Assembly: GCA_019914945.1 (NCBI GenBank)
Contig: CM034100.1
Location: forward strand, 9,745,096-9,809,095
Direction: 5' to 3'
Origin: Typha latifolia
Lineage: Eukaryota > Streptophyta > Magnoliopsida > Poales > Typhaceae
Length of the DNA stretch: 64,000 bases
The position numbers and the translations under genes were made by a program. Of the stretch, positions 21,982 through 33,975 are shown piece after piece; position 1 is the stretch's first letter; every line of letters begins with the position of its first letter. Below the pieces are notes generated by a model. The model had not been told where the DNA came from. It did not search any database and worked only from the letters and a program-made list of their open reading frames with translations.

Positions 21982-23315
21982 GTAAGACTATTTATTCTTT
22001 GCTCTTCGCAAGAATCAGCATGACATCTTAATTCTTATACATAGAGATGTAAAATATTTCCTACAATAATTTAGAATATTTGACCAAACTAGCCCTGCTC
22101 ACAAACATATTTACGCAATTGGTACACCTCTCAAATTTATTACCGAAATAGTTCTATCTTGAACATATTGAATCTAATATTTTCTTTTCTAGTTTGTCCA
22201 AATATAATATGATAAATCTCTCTAGTTTATCCAATTAATAGGTAAATTCAAATCGAAGAATAATCTTTTCATCCTCAACACGTGTTCCTAACAGGAATAA
22301 AGTACATAAAATGCTAATAAGTTTAATGTTTTTTTGCCGAGAAGGAATACTCTTTTTATCCTCAACACATGCTTCTAAAAAGAATGTAGTACATATAATG
22401 CTGACAAGCTTAGCTTTGTTTGTCGGAACCATTGGATGGCAGCTGATGTGTTCAAAATAGACCATTTTTGATATTAAGTTTGGGAGTAGACTATTTGAAT
22501 AAACAAGTTTCTGAGGAGGCACTATTTGGTCAACTCCTCAAAAGTTCTTGGTATTTTTTCCATGCACAAAACCTTAGCATGATGCACTGACTAAAGAAAC
22601 CAACTTGGAAGCGAGGAAATTTTGGCACATACAGTGCTGGAAACAAACCAACCTTTGAAAGCTAGTGTACAACTTGTGGAGCCACCAGGAACATAGATGT
22701 TTCAGGGAAAACTGTGGGAGAAGGGAAGAGGAGGCAAGATATTACCAATTGGAATACGCAGAGCTGGTCTTGCTTGAATGAGTGCCATGTTATAGTCGCT
22801 GCACTTGCTGGTGATGAGCCATGTAACGGGGTGATGGCTAAGAACCCTAGTCTTAGTTATTGAGCCCTTTCTTCTATGTAATAGTTGGGTCTGCTTGGGA
22901 TGGTAAGCTCTCCAGACTTGAAATTGCGGAAGTTTAAATTTTAAATCCTAAATCCCTAAACTTTGTTCTTCCTTGCCCCTTATGTTTGTCATGTGACCCA
23001 CCTGGCCCCTGCTAGTAGTCATTGTGGAAGAGCAATGCCACTGAAAGAGACCCTTGCCACGGATTGGTCAAACATCTCTCACTCTGCCATTTACTCCAGC
23101 AGTGTGGGGATTGCCTGCATATGACAGATTTCTATGACATGCCTAGGTTTTGGATGACATATCATGTGCCCAGAAGATCAATGGGCACAAAATATTGCTG
23201 TGACCCTATCTTTGTATGATTAGATTGTCAGATTTGCACATTTTGAATTTCATTTGGATATCTAATATTTATTTATTTATTTGATAGAGATATCTAGTAT
23301 TTCATACATTTAAAG
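21982..23315 (+). other. Inferred intron 3
   Basis: GTAAGA donor to ATTTAAAG acceptor. It holds a 65-codon frame at 23022-23219 and, on the minus strand near 22670-22820, a short peptide-like stretch (YNMALIQARPALRIPIG). Neither has support as a gene. Confidence 0.4.
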
Positions 23316-23410
23316 AAGAACAAGGTAGGCTCCGCAGGTTCAACAACATAGCTGCACGGAGTACGGTAGAATTCCCTCCGAGGACAAACCCAAGCACTTC
23401 AGAAATCTAG
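23316..23410 (+). CDS. Exon 4 (terminal) of putative WHIM/DDT-like gene
   Basis: After an ATTTAAAG acceptor the first two bases complete GAA (Glu) with the G of exon 3. Thirty codons follow, basic then Pro/Ser/Thr-rich (EQGRLRRFNNIAARSTVEF...NPSTSEI), ending at TAG 23408-23410. From the ATG at 6256 the four exons would encode 133 residues. The downstream AT-rich sequence could be 3' UTR; no clear poly(A) signal was assigned. Confidence 0.5.
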
Positions 23411-25653
23411 CTTGTCAGTTGATGTTATATTTTATAGCTTTAGCTATTCACATAGCCAAAATAATTCCCAGGTTCACTTTTATCTTTTGGCAGCATCCTG
23501 TACTTTTAGTTTACGTTCCGTCTCTATGAAATTATAAGCTAGATGTTTTGCTGTTTAAGTGGTACTTGGGCAACAACTTGGAGAAAGCTATAGAATCAAC
23601 TTAGATTCATGCGATCATTCTAGAACTTTGTTCGAGTTACTGCTGTCCATTTCTATGTACTCGGGATACTACAGGTATTGAATTAATAGTTTATCAGAAT
23701 ATTTGTCTCATATCGCAAACATGCTGGCAAGTTCTGTGACCTGTTTTCAAGTCACATTTAATTTTAAAATCTTTTTTTCTCTATGCTTGTCCCTTCTCCA
23801 TTTTTAGATTCTCAAACTTCACTATGATTTCAGTAAGTGGCTGTGGAGCTGGCAGTTCAGCAAGTGAACAACACTTGTAGCAGATGGATTATTTTCGCTG
23901 ATTTCAACCAAGTACTCTGACAACTGTTGGTTTATTTTCTTGTGTATCCTAAAATTCCAGTAAGGCAATTAGTCAATGTATATGATGTTTAATCGGTTTC
24001 ATATAATTTGTTATGGTGTTTTTGGCCAGTTCAAAAGATATTGTAGCCATCCAAGAATATCTTTACCTGTATGTTGTGGAGCAGTGAAAGTTTTAGTGAA
24101 AAAGTATGGTGTTTTTTTTTTTTTTGATCATTCATGAGTCCGAAGGCTAAATATAAGTTGGGCAAAGGGCTAACCCTCTCTATATATAGAGGCATTTTAG
24201 GCCCCATCGAGTTTTCTAGCTGTTTAGTATCAGTTTTAAGCCATATGCGTCGTCGAACAATTGCTTCAAATTAAACGCCGTCAAGATCTGCTCCAAGCTA
24301 TTACGTTGTCAAGCTATTTTTCCAAGTTAACCGCAGTGTCGAGTTATTAACCGAATTAAGCAAAGTTACCAAACCATCAATCATTAAATAATTTTTTTAT
24401 AATATTGTTTGGGGGTTAGAGTTGAACTCATGACTTCTTTAGTCACGAGCAAGGTACCTACTAACTCTACTAGAATTTGAATACAACAAGCATATCCCAC
24501 TAGGCCTTTAAGGCTCGACCTCCATCATTGGCTTCCTCTCTTTATTGTCAGTAAAAAAATTAGGTTTGTCTTAATATATTTTCCCTCGGTGACCATTTTT
24601 GTCAATCTCCATATCAACTTCTTGCTGCAACTTTCTAATTGTTCACTTTGATGATATGGTTGGCCTTCTCCCTTCTACTTCATCAATAAGAAAACTAGAT
24701 TTGTCTCATGGTAAACGTCCTCCATAGCCATTTTTGTCAATATTCACATCAACTTCTCTTTGCAGCAGCTTTCCAATTATTCACTTTGATGATCTGAATT
24801 ATCTTATGCATTTATAAAGACTATCGTTATCTTTGCTTCATGCTTCTCTTTTCTATTGTTTGAGATAACTAGAAGAGAAAATTATTGTAATAGCAAGTTC
24901 ATGAAGACAAACTATTTTAAAAATATGACCTGCAATTTAGTTCAAATATTAGGCCAAGACATAGGACTCTATGAAAGAATGCTCGAGCAGAAAATACTAC
25001 AAAGAACAGAATTAAAGTTAAGTCAAAATCAACAACTCAGCGTGCACACCCCAAATAGTGCGGTGCACACCCAAGCATGAAAATTACATAGGAGTTACTA
25101 TGTAATTCTTGACAATTTAAAACTGTTTTAAACTTGGTATTTTCTTTTGGAATCCCTCTAAAATGTATTAAGGACATTCCAATACACACATTAAAGGATA
25201 TCAGAGGTCAAATTAACATATAAAACTCAAAAGATATCAAAGTTTTAGAGATTTAGAGTTCACTTTTCTCTAGGAGCTTATTTTCTACACAAGTGGAGAA
25301 GAGCTTTCATATATCTGTTGCTTAGATTTCAACTATAATGTTTTGAAGCAACGGAGGAGCTTAAAGGACAATGAATACATCTACCTCCTGTTGAGTTTGA
25401 TCAACGTTGCATTTAATATATTCATCGTGGAGCGATCTAGTTCATCAATTAGTTTATTGACATGCAATGTTTGAGTAAGAGGACTTCATTCTATGAGACC
25501 TTTCGGAGCATGGAGTGATCATAAGTGAATCTAGTATCGACATTTATAGTATGAAACATATTAATCCTATAACTCCCCCGCCTAGCACGGGCACATGCAT
25601 GCCCACATGGTACACGTGGCGCACGTGACAGGACGAATGGGGCCGCTAAGCAC
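23411..25653. other. No gene seen downstream of exon 4
   Basis: AT-rich. A poly(T) tract lies at 24112-24125. An imperfect direct duplication lies at 24575-24800 (two copies about 150 bp apart carrying GCCATTTTTGTCAAT-like and TCAACTTCT text). 25560-25650 is GC-richer with CACGTG motifs and borders an LTR start at 25654. Confidence 0.5.
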
Positions 25654-25930
25654 TGATATGACTGAGATGGGACCTAGTTATCTCGGGCTGACTTTCTTTT
25701 GCTTCTTTCTGAAATAATTTTTTTTTTCTGTAGATGGCGTTCGAATGCAAAGAGTCGTGTTCCAACGCCCCTGTTCGAACGCCTCCGTATATTCGCAAAT
25801 ACAGCGGATGTGTTTGCGCGTTCAATCGTGTTCGAATGCCCTCGTTTGAATGCCTACATATGTTTGCATGGGCACTATGGCCGGCCACCTCATGCCCATG
25901 AAATATTTTTTTATTTTTATTTTTTACGAT
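25654..25930 (+). repeat. D-family LTR fragment, plus orientation
   Basis: TGATATGACTGAGATGGGAC at its start matches the 5' end of the D LTR (reverse strand of 35943), as do TTTCTGAAATAA and the palindrome-rich block with AATACAGCGGA. It fades out after about 25880. It is opposite in strand to element D. Confidence 0.65.
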
Positions 25931-26639
25931 TTGGTTGTTAAAGTTATAACATGATATCTTATAGGTCTGAGATTATTGAGGACTTGCTTATATGTTTATT
26001 CGTAGCATGATGCTTCTCTCTAATTCATATTATTAAGTACATGATTTACTCTCTATTTAGCATTATTAATTTAGGGTAAGATCTATTCAGTGAGCCTTTT
26101 GCTCATCATTTTTTTTTATTTTTTTCTAACCCCACAGAAATTATGGTATGTGATAGCGACTTGAGATATCCTATCTTAGGATATTTTAGAGCAAAGATGA
26201 GGTGAACTATAGATGTGAGATGGTATGAAAGATAATTTATCTAGATATTGAGTTGTACCATTATTTAATATTTATACTCCATTGTATAGACGATGATTTG
26301 TATAATATAGGTCGGATTATAGTGTACTCATGTATTAGTGATTTTAATTGTATCTTTATGATTTGTCGTGGCCTGTGTGGGCCCTGCAAGATTATGTAGC
26401 TGTCTAGTATGGTTATTGTGGACTTGAATATTCATATGTTAACAGGTCTATTTGGTTAATAGTATGATTTATTTAGTGATGAATTATATGTGCATAGGTG
26501 TATCTATGTGTGACGAGCTCCGCTCAACTTGTTGCGTATGCCATGTGTGTCGTGTGGGTGTGTGGATGTGCACATGCCTGTGCAGGGCAAGAGCGTTTTA
26601 CACATGCTCCAAATCATCATGTGTACCTGAGCCCGAGCA
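25931..26639. other. No gene seen
   Basis: AT-rich, then a TGTG-rich stretch. Short frames carry no motif. Confidence 0.5.
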
Positions 26640-26771
26640 TTTCACTCAGGTTTGGTTGGCAAAATCTGGAGGAAGTACGATGGCTCGCCAACTCGGGGAG
26701 CTCCAATCAATGGGTGGAGAGTGGGGCTTGCTGCATTTGAACCTCTTCATGCTGTACGACCTGTTCGTCTG

Positions 26772-27575
26772 TAATACACTTTGTTATAGTTTTTTCTTAT
26801 TGCATTAGTTATTTGTTTTTATTACAATAAATTTTATGTAGATCACATTCGAATGCGAAAAGGGCATTTGAATGCCTTTGCGAATGCCTGCATCAGATTC
26901 GCAAAATTAGAGAATGCGCAATGTGCGTTCGAACATAGTCGGGCAAGTTCAAACGGTGCTTTTGAATGCCTGCATCAGGTTTGTATCGACAAAGAACGCC
27001 TTTTGTACGTTCAAATGCTGTCGGGCGCATTTGAATGCGATCGGCGGGAGTCCACTGAATTAGGGTTAATAATTGTTATTTTGGCTTGTTGGCTAGCCTC
27101 TATAAAAGTGTGGATGGGAGCCAAAATCATTATGCTTAATGAATATTGGTTTCTTGCCTCCTCTATCCTCTCTCTAGTCTTTCTACCCTAATCTCCCTCC
27201 TCCCTCTTCATCAACCAGCCACCTCTACCGTTGGGAAGGTCTCTCTTAACTTCTAATCTCCCTCGTCTATTGAGTTCTCCTTCCTCCTTGGAATCTCGAC
27301 CACTTCTTCCCTTTCGTCTTTATCCCTTAAACTACATCAACCATCCATCCTCATCTCCATTATCATCCATAACCCTAACATCCACTCCACCCTTCACCAC
27401 CACCATCATCCACACTATATTGTGATTTCATCCTGGTTGTAGTTCGAATCTACGAAGGGCGTAAATACAAAAAACGTAGATCAGGGAGTTTCGTCCCAGT
27501 TAGTTTTATAATTTTATAACTACGGGAGTTGGTGAATAGTTTCCCTTGGTGAATAATTTTATAACTATGGGTTTA
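26772..27575 (+). repeat. A1 first LTR, 3' end truncated
   Basis: Starts TAATACACTTT (TG to TA relative to other A copies). Palindrome cluster 26845-27050; TATA box TATAAAA at 27101-27107 in the conserved GGCTAGCCTCTATAAA context. It breaks into RNase H sequence without primer site or gag. Confidence 0.75.
27101..27107 (+). promoter_or_regulatory. LTR TATA box
   Basis: TATAAAA following GGCTAGCCTC. The same core is at 31008-31014 and 33521-33527 in the other two A1 LTRs, so it is the likely Pol II promoter of the family. Confidence 0.65.
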
Positions 27576-30500
27576 AGGACTCTTTTAGATGGACGGATGA
27601 AGCCACTATAGCCTTTGAAAAACTAAAAACAGTAATGACGGCGGCTCCCATTCTATTGCTACCGGACTTTACCAAAGAGTTCCTTGTGGAATGTGATGCA
27701 CCGGGAGTTGGCATAGGAGCTGTACTAATACAAACAGGACATCCCATAGCTTTTCTTAGTAAGGCTTTATCACAAAAATCTCAGTACTTAACGACTTATG
27801 TGTGAGAGAGAGATGTTGGCAATTCTACATGCAGTGACAAAGTCGAGGCCTTTTTTGATCGGTAGGCGATTCATTATCCAAACCGATCAAAGGAGCCTTT
27901 CATACTTTATGGGACAGTGTATACACACTCCAGCATAGCAGAGATGGGTCACAAAATTGCTGAGGTATGACTATGAAATTCAATACAAGAAAGGAACGGA
28001 AAATAGAGCGGCGGATGCACTATCATGCCAACCCGATACCGTCGAGCTGGTAGTCTATTCTTCTCCTGCTTTTCTTTTTCTTGACGAGCTCAAATATGCA
28101 TGTACATCTGACCCAGATGTTTTTAGATTATTATAGGAGATGATGGGATGATCCAGAGCGCCATCTAGCGTTGGAGAGTCGAGGCAGTTTGTTGCTGGAC
28201 CGCGGATGCATTCGAGTGTCCATAAATGATGGAGTGCGGCAGAAATTGTTGAAGCACTTCCACCAAACTTCAGAGGCTGGTCATAAGGGTGTCTTAAGGA
28301 CTTATAGGAGGATATCTCAGAGTTGCACGTGGCCAGGATTGAGGCAGGATGTGAGGAGTTCTATCCGTGCTTGCGAAGTCTGTCAAAGAGCTAAGGCAAC
28401 CATATTGAAACCGACTGGATTACTACAACCTTTATCTATACCGGATCGTGTTTGGGAAGATATTTCTATGGATTTCATAGAGGGTCTTCCACTGATACGT
28501 GGTTATTTTGTTATTTCTGTAGTGATTGACAGATTGAGCAAGTATGCACAGTTTTCTGCATTGTCACATCCATTTTCAGCCAAGTCAGTGGCTGAAATTT
28601 TTGTTAGAGATGTTGCTCGATTACATGGCATGCCACACAATTGTCTTGGATCGTGATTGTGTATTTATGAGTGACTTTTGGATGGAGTTTTTCAAATTAT
28701 AAGGGACTCGATTGAACTTCAATACGGCCTACCATGCACAGACGGATGGCCAAACCGAGGTAGACAATCGAGGCATTGAGTAGTACATGAGGAGTTTTGT
28801 TGGAGAGATGCCGAGACGATGGTTGGAATTCTTACTGTAGGCGGAGTGGTGTTACAACATCGCCCGCCACGGCAGCATTGGCATAACTCCCTTTCGAGGT
28901 GGTGTATAGGCGCATGGCTCTGACATTACGCGCTTATGATCCATTGGCTACTACAGATCGGACGGAGGTGGACTTAGCTTTGATAGATAGAGACGCCACA
29001 TTGAGGCGGTTGCGTGCCCATCTTAAACTTGCTCAAAACCGTATGAAGCATGTTTATGATCGCAGTCATAGGGAGCAGGAGTTCGACTTTGGCAGTTGGG
29101 TGTTTGTGAGGGTGCAACTGTATCTATAGGTGACGTTGCGTCTGATGCGAAACCAGAAGTTAGCACATTGCTACTACGGTCCGTTTTGGGTGTTAGAGCG
29201 TATTGGTCTGATTGCATATGAAAAACCCATAAACACGAGTATGTATCTAAATACTAGGCAATGATATCACTCGTTCGCTTAAGTAAAAGTCCGTAGAAAT
29301 ATTAAGAACGAAACTAGAGATGAACGCCAAGATTTTAACGTGGAAAAACCCAAACGGGAAAAAACCACAGATTCAAACGTGGATCAAAACCAATCACTAG
29401 AATAGTAGTAGTTACAAGACTGACTCACAAAACAACCCGTCGATTCAAACGACTTTGTTTCTCTCAGTCTTGCTCGTTAAAATGATATCACCATACCTGT
29501 CTTTTCCAAAGATCTAAGCCTTTAGAATCTCGTCAAGTTTGTTCTTCCCTTTTGGAAATGTCACTTCCTTATTTAGTCGCTTTAATTCAATTTCATTAGC
29601 CTTCATTTTATTTTTTGCATTGTCAAGTTGTTCAGAAAGGTCTTTGACACGTTCAAATTCGAATTTGTACTTCTCCTCAAATTGAATTCTTTCTAGTTCG
29701 ATTACCTTGAGTCGTTGAAGTAGTCTAAGATTGCTTTTCTTGAGTTTAAACGACTCCAAGTACAGGTCATTATATGCCTTTTGAATTTCAGATTCATCTT
29801 CCTCAACTGGTAATATATCCTAATCATTTGTACTATCAGTATCAACAACAGAATCGATATTAAGTAGAGAACGGTATGACTTGATCTCAGGTGCGTTCGA
29901 ACGGGCCCGAGTGCGTTCGAACGCGACAACTTGAATTCTTTAGGTTGCATTCGAACGCGTTTGTGAATGCAGCTCTCAGTCTGTGTGAACGCAGTACCCA
30001 CGTTCGAACGTGTTTGTGAACGTAGCTCTAGGTCTATGTGAACATAGTACCGGCATTCGAACGCGTTTGTGAACGCAGCTCTCGGTCTGTGTGAATGCAG
30101 TACCCGCGTTCGAACGTGTTTGTGAATGCAGCTCTCGGTCTGTGTGAACGCAAGTACCTGCGTTCGAACACGTTTGTGAACGCAGCTCTCGGTCTGTGTG
30201 AATGCAGTACCCGCGTTCGAATGTGTTTGTGAATGCACCGTGTTCGAACGCGTTTGTGAACGCGGTGTGAACTCAACAGCTTTTCTCTAATAATTTTGCA
30301 ATTCTTCAAACCAGAGATATTCTAGACTTGTATAAAGCTCATATACATGTAAAAATACACTTAAAATATTTTGTACACAATTGCCAATAATTAAAAACCT
30401 AACAGCATATCGTTTGGAGCTGCCGGAGGGGTCGAGAGTGCATCTTGTCTTCCATGTTTTATTACTAAGTGAGTAGATTAGAGATCACGAGGTCGTTGGA

Positions 30501-30719
30501 TTAGTTCTAGCGGAGCCATTGGAGGAGACAAAGATCGTAGAGCCAGTTCATGTACTTGCTAGGTGCCTACGATGTCATGGTACCAGATTAGAGATGGAGA
30601 TTCTAGTCGAGTGGCTTGGCAAGCCCTCCGATGAGATGACATGGGAGTTGGAGACGGATATTTTGGAGCGTTTCCCCGACTTTTCACCTTGAGGATAAGG
30701 TGGAGAAAGCGTGGTGTGC
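27576..30719 (+). pseudogene. A1 first internal region: RNase H, integrase, chromodomain
   Basis: RNase H 27576-28060 (FLVECDAPGVGIGAVL near 27680, then frameshifts). Integrase: an open stretch 28171-28656 with zinc-binding HFHQTSEAGHKG and CEVCQRAK and the first catalytic Asp in SMDFIEGLP, then a frameshift, then AQTDGQTEV with the catalytic Glu near 28745. The C-terminal region stops at 29218, where a copia remnant is inserted, and resumes at 30405 with YRLELPEGSRVH and a chromodomain-like EILVEWLGKPSDEMTWELE near 30600-30655. Gag, protease and RT are absent. Confidence 0.8.
29219..30404 (-). mobile_element. C2, rearranged copia remnant inserted in A1 integrase
   Basis: Perfect 5-bp TSD GCATA (29214-29218 and 30405-30409). 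On the minus strand it starts TGTTAGG and ends GGGTTTTTCA like the copia LTR at 62822. However, the middle of the LTR is replaced by a piece of copia gag: an open 81-residue coiled-coil segment at 29514-29759, rich in K, E and L. About five and a half tandem units of about 53 bp lie at 29945-30260. It is therefore LTR head, gag fragment and LTR tail, without pol. Confidence 0.85.
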
Positions 30720-31517
30720 TGATACACTTAGTTAGAATCTTTTCTTATTGCATTAGTTATTTATTTTCAATAAAATAAAATTCTTGTAGGTCGCGTTCGA
30801 ACACCGAATGGGTCGCATTCGAACGCCTGCATCAGGTTCGCAAAAATAGAGAATGCAAAATGCGCGTTTGAACGCCTGCATCGCGTTCGCATCGATAGAG
30901 AACGCATTTTGTGCGTTCGAATGCGATTGGGCACGTTCGAACGGGATAGGCGGGAATCTTCTAGAATTAGGGTTAATAATTGTTATTTTGACTTGATGGC
31001 TAGCCTCTATAAAGGTGTCGATGGTAGCCAAAATCATTATGCTATTGTTTCTTGCCTCCTATCTTCTCTCTATTCTCTCTACCCTAATCTCCCTCCTCTC
31101 TCTTCACCAACCTACTACCTGTACCATTGGCAAGGTCTCTCCTAACTTCTAATCTCCCTCGTCTATCGAGTCCCTCTCGTTTCTTAGGATCTCGACTACT
31201 TCTTCCCTTTAGTCTTTTTCACTTAAACAACATCTACCATCCACCCACATCTACATTATCATCCATAACCCTAATATCCACTCCATGAGTCACTACCACC
31301 ATCATCCGCATTAAATTATAATTTTGTCCTAGTTGTAGTTCAAACCTGTGAAGGGCATAAATACGAAAAATATAGATTAGGGAGTTACGGATTGATTCCA
31401 TATGGTTTCGTAATTTTCTAACTATGGGAGGATATTTGGTAAATATGTTCCCTCAGTTGTGCGGACTACTTCCTACAATAAATCCAGATCTTGAAGGAAT
31501 CGTTCTTTAGCCTATCA
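30720..31517 (+). repeat. A1 middle LTR
   Basis: 798 bp, TGATACACTTAG to CCTATCA. Palindromes 30787-30940; TATA 31008-31014. On the left it is preceded by the chromodomain and a purine-rich tract. Confidence 0.85.
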
Positions 31518-31518
31518 T

Positions 31519-31530
31519 TGGTATCAGAGC
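31519..31530 (+). promoter_or_regulatory. Primer-binding site (initiator Met-tRNA)
   Basis: TGGTATCAGAGC, two bases after the LTR end. It is the standard complement of the 3' end of plant initiator Met-tRNA, used to prime minus-strand DNA. Confidence 0.9.
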
Positions 31531-31554
31531 CTATCTTTTTCATACCGTAGACTT

Positions 31555-33224
31555 ATGAGCGTACCAAAGCCTTTCTTAATAAGGTTTTATCACAAAAATC
31601 CAACTAATTATCGACCTAGGAGAGAGAGAGAGATGTTGGCAATTCTGCAGGCGATGACAAAGTGGAGGCCTTATTTGATCAGTAGGCGATTCATTATCCG
31701 AACCGATCAAAAGAGCCTTCCATACTTTATCGGGCAGCATATTCACACTCCGCTCTGGCACAACAGAGATGGGTCACAAAATTGCTGGGGTATGATTATG
31801 AAATTTAATACAAGAAAGGAACTGAAAATAGAGCGGTGAATGCATTATCGTGCCAAGGTATGTATGTACTTCTCCTACTATTCTTCTCCTACTTTTTCTC
31901 TTCTTGACGAGCTGAGGTATGCATATACTTCTGACCTAGATGTTTTGAGATTATTATAGGAGGTGTTGAATGATCCAGAGCGCCATCTAGAGTTGGAGAA
32001 TCGAGGCGATTTGCTATTGGACTGCTTGTGCATTCGGGTGCCCGCAAATGACAAAGTGCGGCATTGGAGCACTTCCACCAAACGCTAAGGCAACCACGTT
32101 AAAACTGGCCGAATTACTATAGCCTCTACCGATACCGTACCGTGTTTGGGAAGACATTTCTATGAATTTCATAGAAGGTCTTCCGCTGGTACATGGTTAT
32201 TCTGTTATTTTTGTGGTGGTTGATAGATTGAGCAAGTATGCACACTTTTCTGTTTTATCACATCTTTTTTCTGCCATGTCAATGGCTGAAATTTTTGTTA
32301 GAGATGTTACTTAGTTGCATGACTTGCCATGCACGATTATCTCTAATCGTGATCGTGTTTTGATGAGCGACATTTGGATAGAGTTTTTCAGATTGTAGGG
32401 GACTCAATTGAACTTGAGAGTTCAGCCTACTATCCATAAACGGACGGCCAAACCAAGGCAGTCAATCGAGGCATTGAGCAGGACTTGCGGTGCTCTGTTA
32501 GAGAGATGCCGAGATGATGGTTGGAGTTCTTACCGTGCACGGAGTGGTCTTACAACACCGCCCACCACAGTAGCATTGGCATGACTCCGTTCGAGGTGGT
32601 GTATGGGTGCTCGGCTCCAACATTACGCGCCTATGACCTAGTGGCATCTACAGATCGGACAGAGGTGGACTTAGCTTTGATGGATAGAAACGCCACATTG
32701 AGGAGGTTGCATGCCCATCTTAAACTTGCTCAAAACTGCATGAAGCAAGTTTATGTTCGCAACCATCGGGAGCAAGAGTTCGACATCGATAGTTGGGTGT
32801 TCGTGAGGGTGCAACTCTATCGGCTGGTGACCTTGCATCCGATGCAAAACTAGAAGTTAGCACATCGCTACTTCGGTCTGTTTTGGGTGTTAGAGTGTAT
32901 CAGTCTAGTTCCGTTTCGTTTGGAGCTGCTGGAAGGGTCGAGAGTGCATCCTATCCTCCTGTTTCATTATTGTGGGAGAGGATTGGAGATAATGAGGTCA
33001 TTGGATCAGTTCTAGCGGAGCAATTGGAGGAGACAGAGATTGTGGAGCCAGTTTGTGTACTTGCTAGGCGCCGATGACGTCATGGTACCAAATTAGAGAT
33101 AGAGGTTCTAGTTGAGTGGCTTGGCAAGCCATTCGATGAGGCGACATGGGAGTTGTTGACGGATATTTTAGAGTGTTTCCCCGACTTTACACCCTGAGGA
33201 CAAGGTAGGGGAAGCGTGGTGGGC
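31555..33224 (+). pseudogene. A1 second internal region: RNase H, integrase, chromodomain
   Basis: Gag, protease and RT are deleted: RNase H text (TNYRPRREREMLAILQAMTK) begins within about 60 bp of the primer site. The integrase zinc-binding block is also missing, because sequence jumps from the HFHQT position to KATTLK near 32085. Later parts are better kept: an open frame 32521-32853 (EWSYNTAHHSSIGMTPFEVV) and a degenerate chromodomain at 33060-33180. The purine tract GGTAGGGGAAGCGTGGTGGG lies just before the next LTR. Confidence 0.8.
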
Positions 33225-33969
33225 TGATACACCTTTTTAGAATCTTTTCTTATTGCATTAGTTATTTATTTTCATTAAATTTTTTTTTGTAGGTCGCGTT
33301 TGAACGCCTTTGCGAACTCCTGCATCAGGTTCACATAAATAGAGAATGCACAATGTGCATTCGAACGCTATCGGGCGCATTCAAACACCTGCAACAGGTT
33401 CACATCGATAGAGAATGCATTTTTTGTGTTCGAATGAGATCGGGCGCATTCAAACGCGATCGGCGGGAGTCTACTAGAATTAGGGTTACTCAATTTTATT
33501 TTGGCTTGTCGGCTAGCCTCTATAAAGATGTGGATAGCAACCAAAATTATTATGCTTAATGAATATTGGTTTCTTGCCTCCTCTATCCTCTCTTTGGTCT
33601 CTCGACCCCAATCTCCATTCTCCTCTCTTCACCAACTAGCCACCTCTACTATTGGGAAGATCTCTCCTAACTTTTAATCTTCGTCGTATGTCAAGTCTTT
33701 CCTCCTCCTTGGGATCTCGACCACTTCTTCCCCATCGTCTTTATCCATTAAACTACATCAACCATCCACCCTCATCTCCATTATCATCCATAACCCTAAC
33801 ATCCACTCCACCGGTCACCACCACCATCATCCGCACTATTTCATGATATCGTCCCGGTTGTAGTTCGAATTTGCGAAGGGCCTAAATACAATGAATATTT
33901 TCTCTCGGTTGCGCAGACTATTTCCTACAACAAACCCAGATCTTGAAGGGATTGTTCCGTAACATATCA
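33225..33969 (+). repeat. A1 third LTR
   Basis: 745 bp, TGATACACC to ATATCA. Palindromes 33295-33470; TATA 33521-33527. It abuts protease text of element D. Confidence 0.8.
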
Positions 33970-33975
33970 GTCTCG

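Larger units (their letters stand above)
26772..33969 (+). mobile_element. A1, tandem gypsy element (LTR-int-LTR-int-LTR)
   Basis: Three same-strand LTRs at 26772, 30720 and 33225 separated by two internal regions. Both internal regions keep only RNase H, integrase and chromodomain. The middle LTR has a 3'-end context on its left and a primer site on its right, as expected for unequal recombination between elements. The target duplication with element D is GTCTG/GTCTC (one mismatch). Confidence 0.8.

Noticed and set aside
22670..22820. Minus-strand peptide-like stretch resembling a protease segment
   Set aside because: Too short, no catalytic residues, no neighbours supporting it.
23022..23219. 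65-codon frame with Cys/His residues
   Set aside because: Lies in inferred intron 3, with no recognisable spacing of a zinc finger.
25699..25941. Frames over palindrome-rich DNA, also at 26853-27191, 41248-41516, 49421-49744 and 53014-53205
   Set aside because: All are translations of LTR palindrome clusters in various frames.
26452..26808. 118-codon Cys-rich frame
   Set aside because: Non-coding composition; its right end overlaps element D remnants and the A1 LTR start.
29702..30309. Frames rich in HKRVRTR and HTDRELRSQTRS
   Set aside because: Translation of the 53-bp LTR tandem repeat; the same text appears at 45086-45457 and 62916-63310.
31519..31530. Primer site considered as part of a tRNA gene
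   Set aside because: Only the tRNA 3'-end complement is present; no cloverleaf around it.
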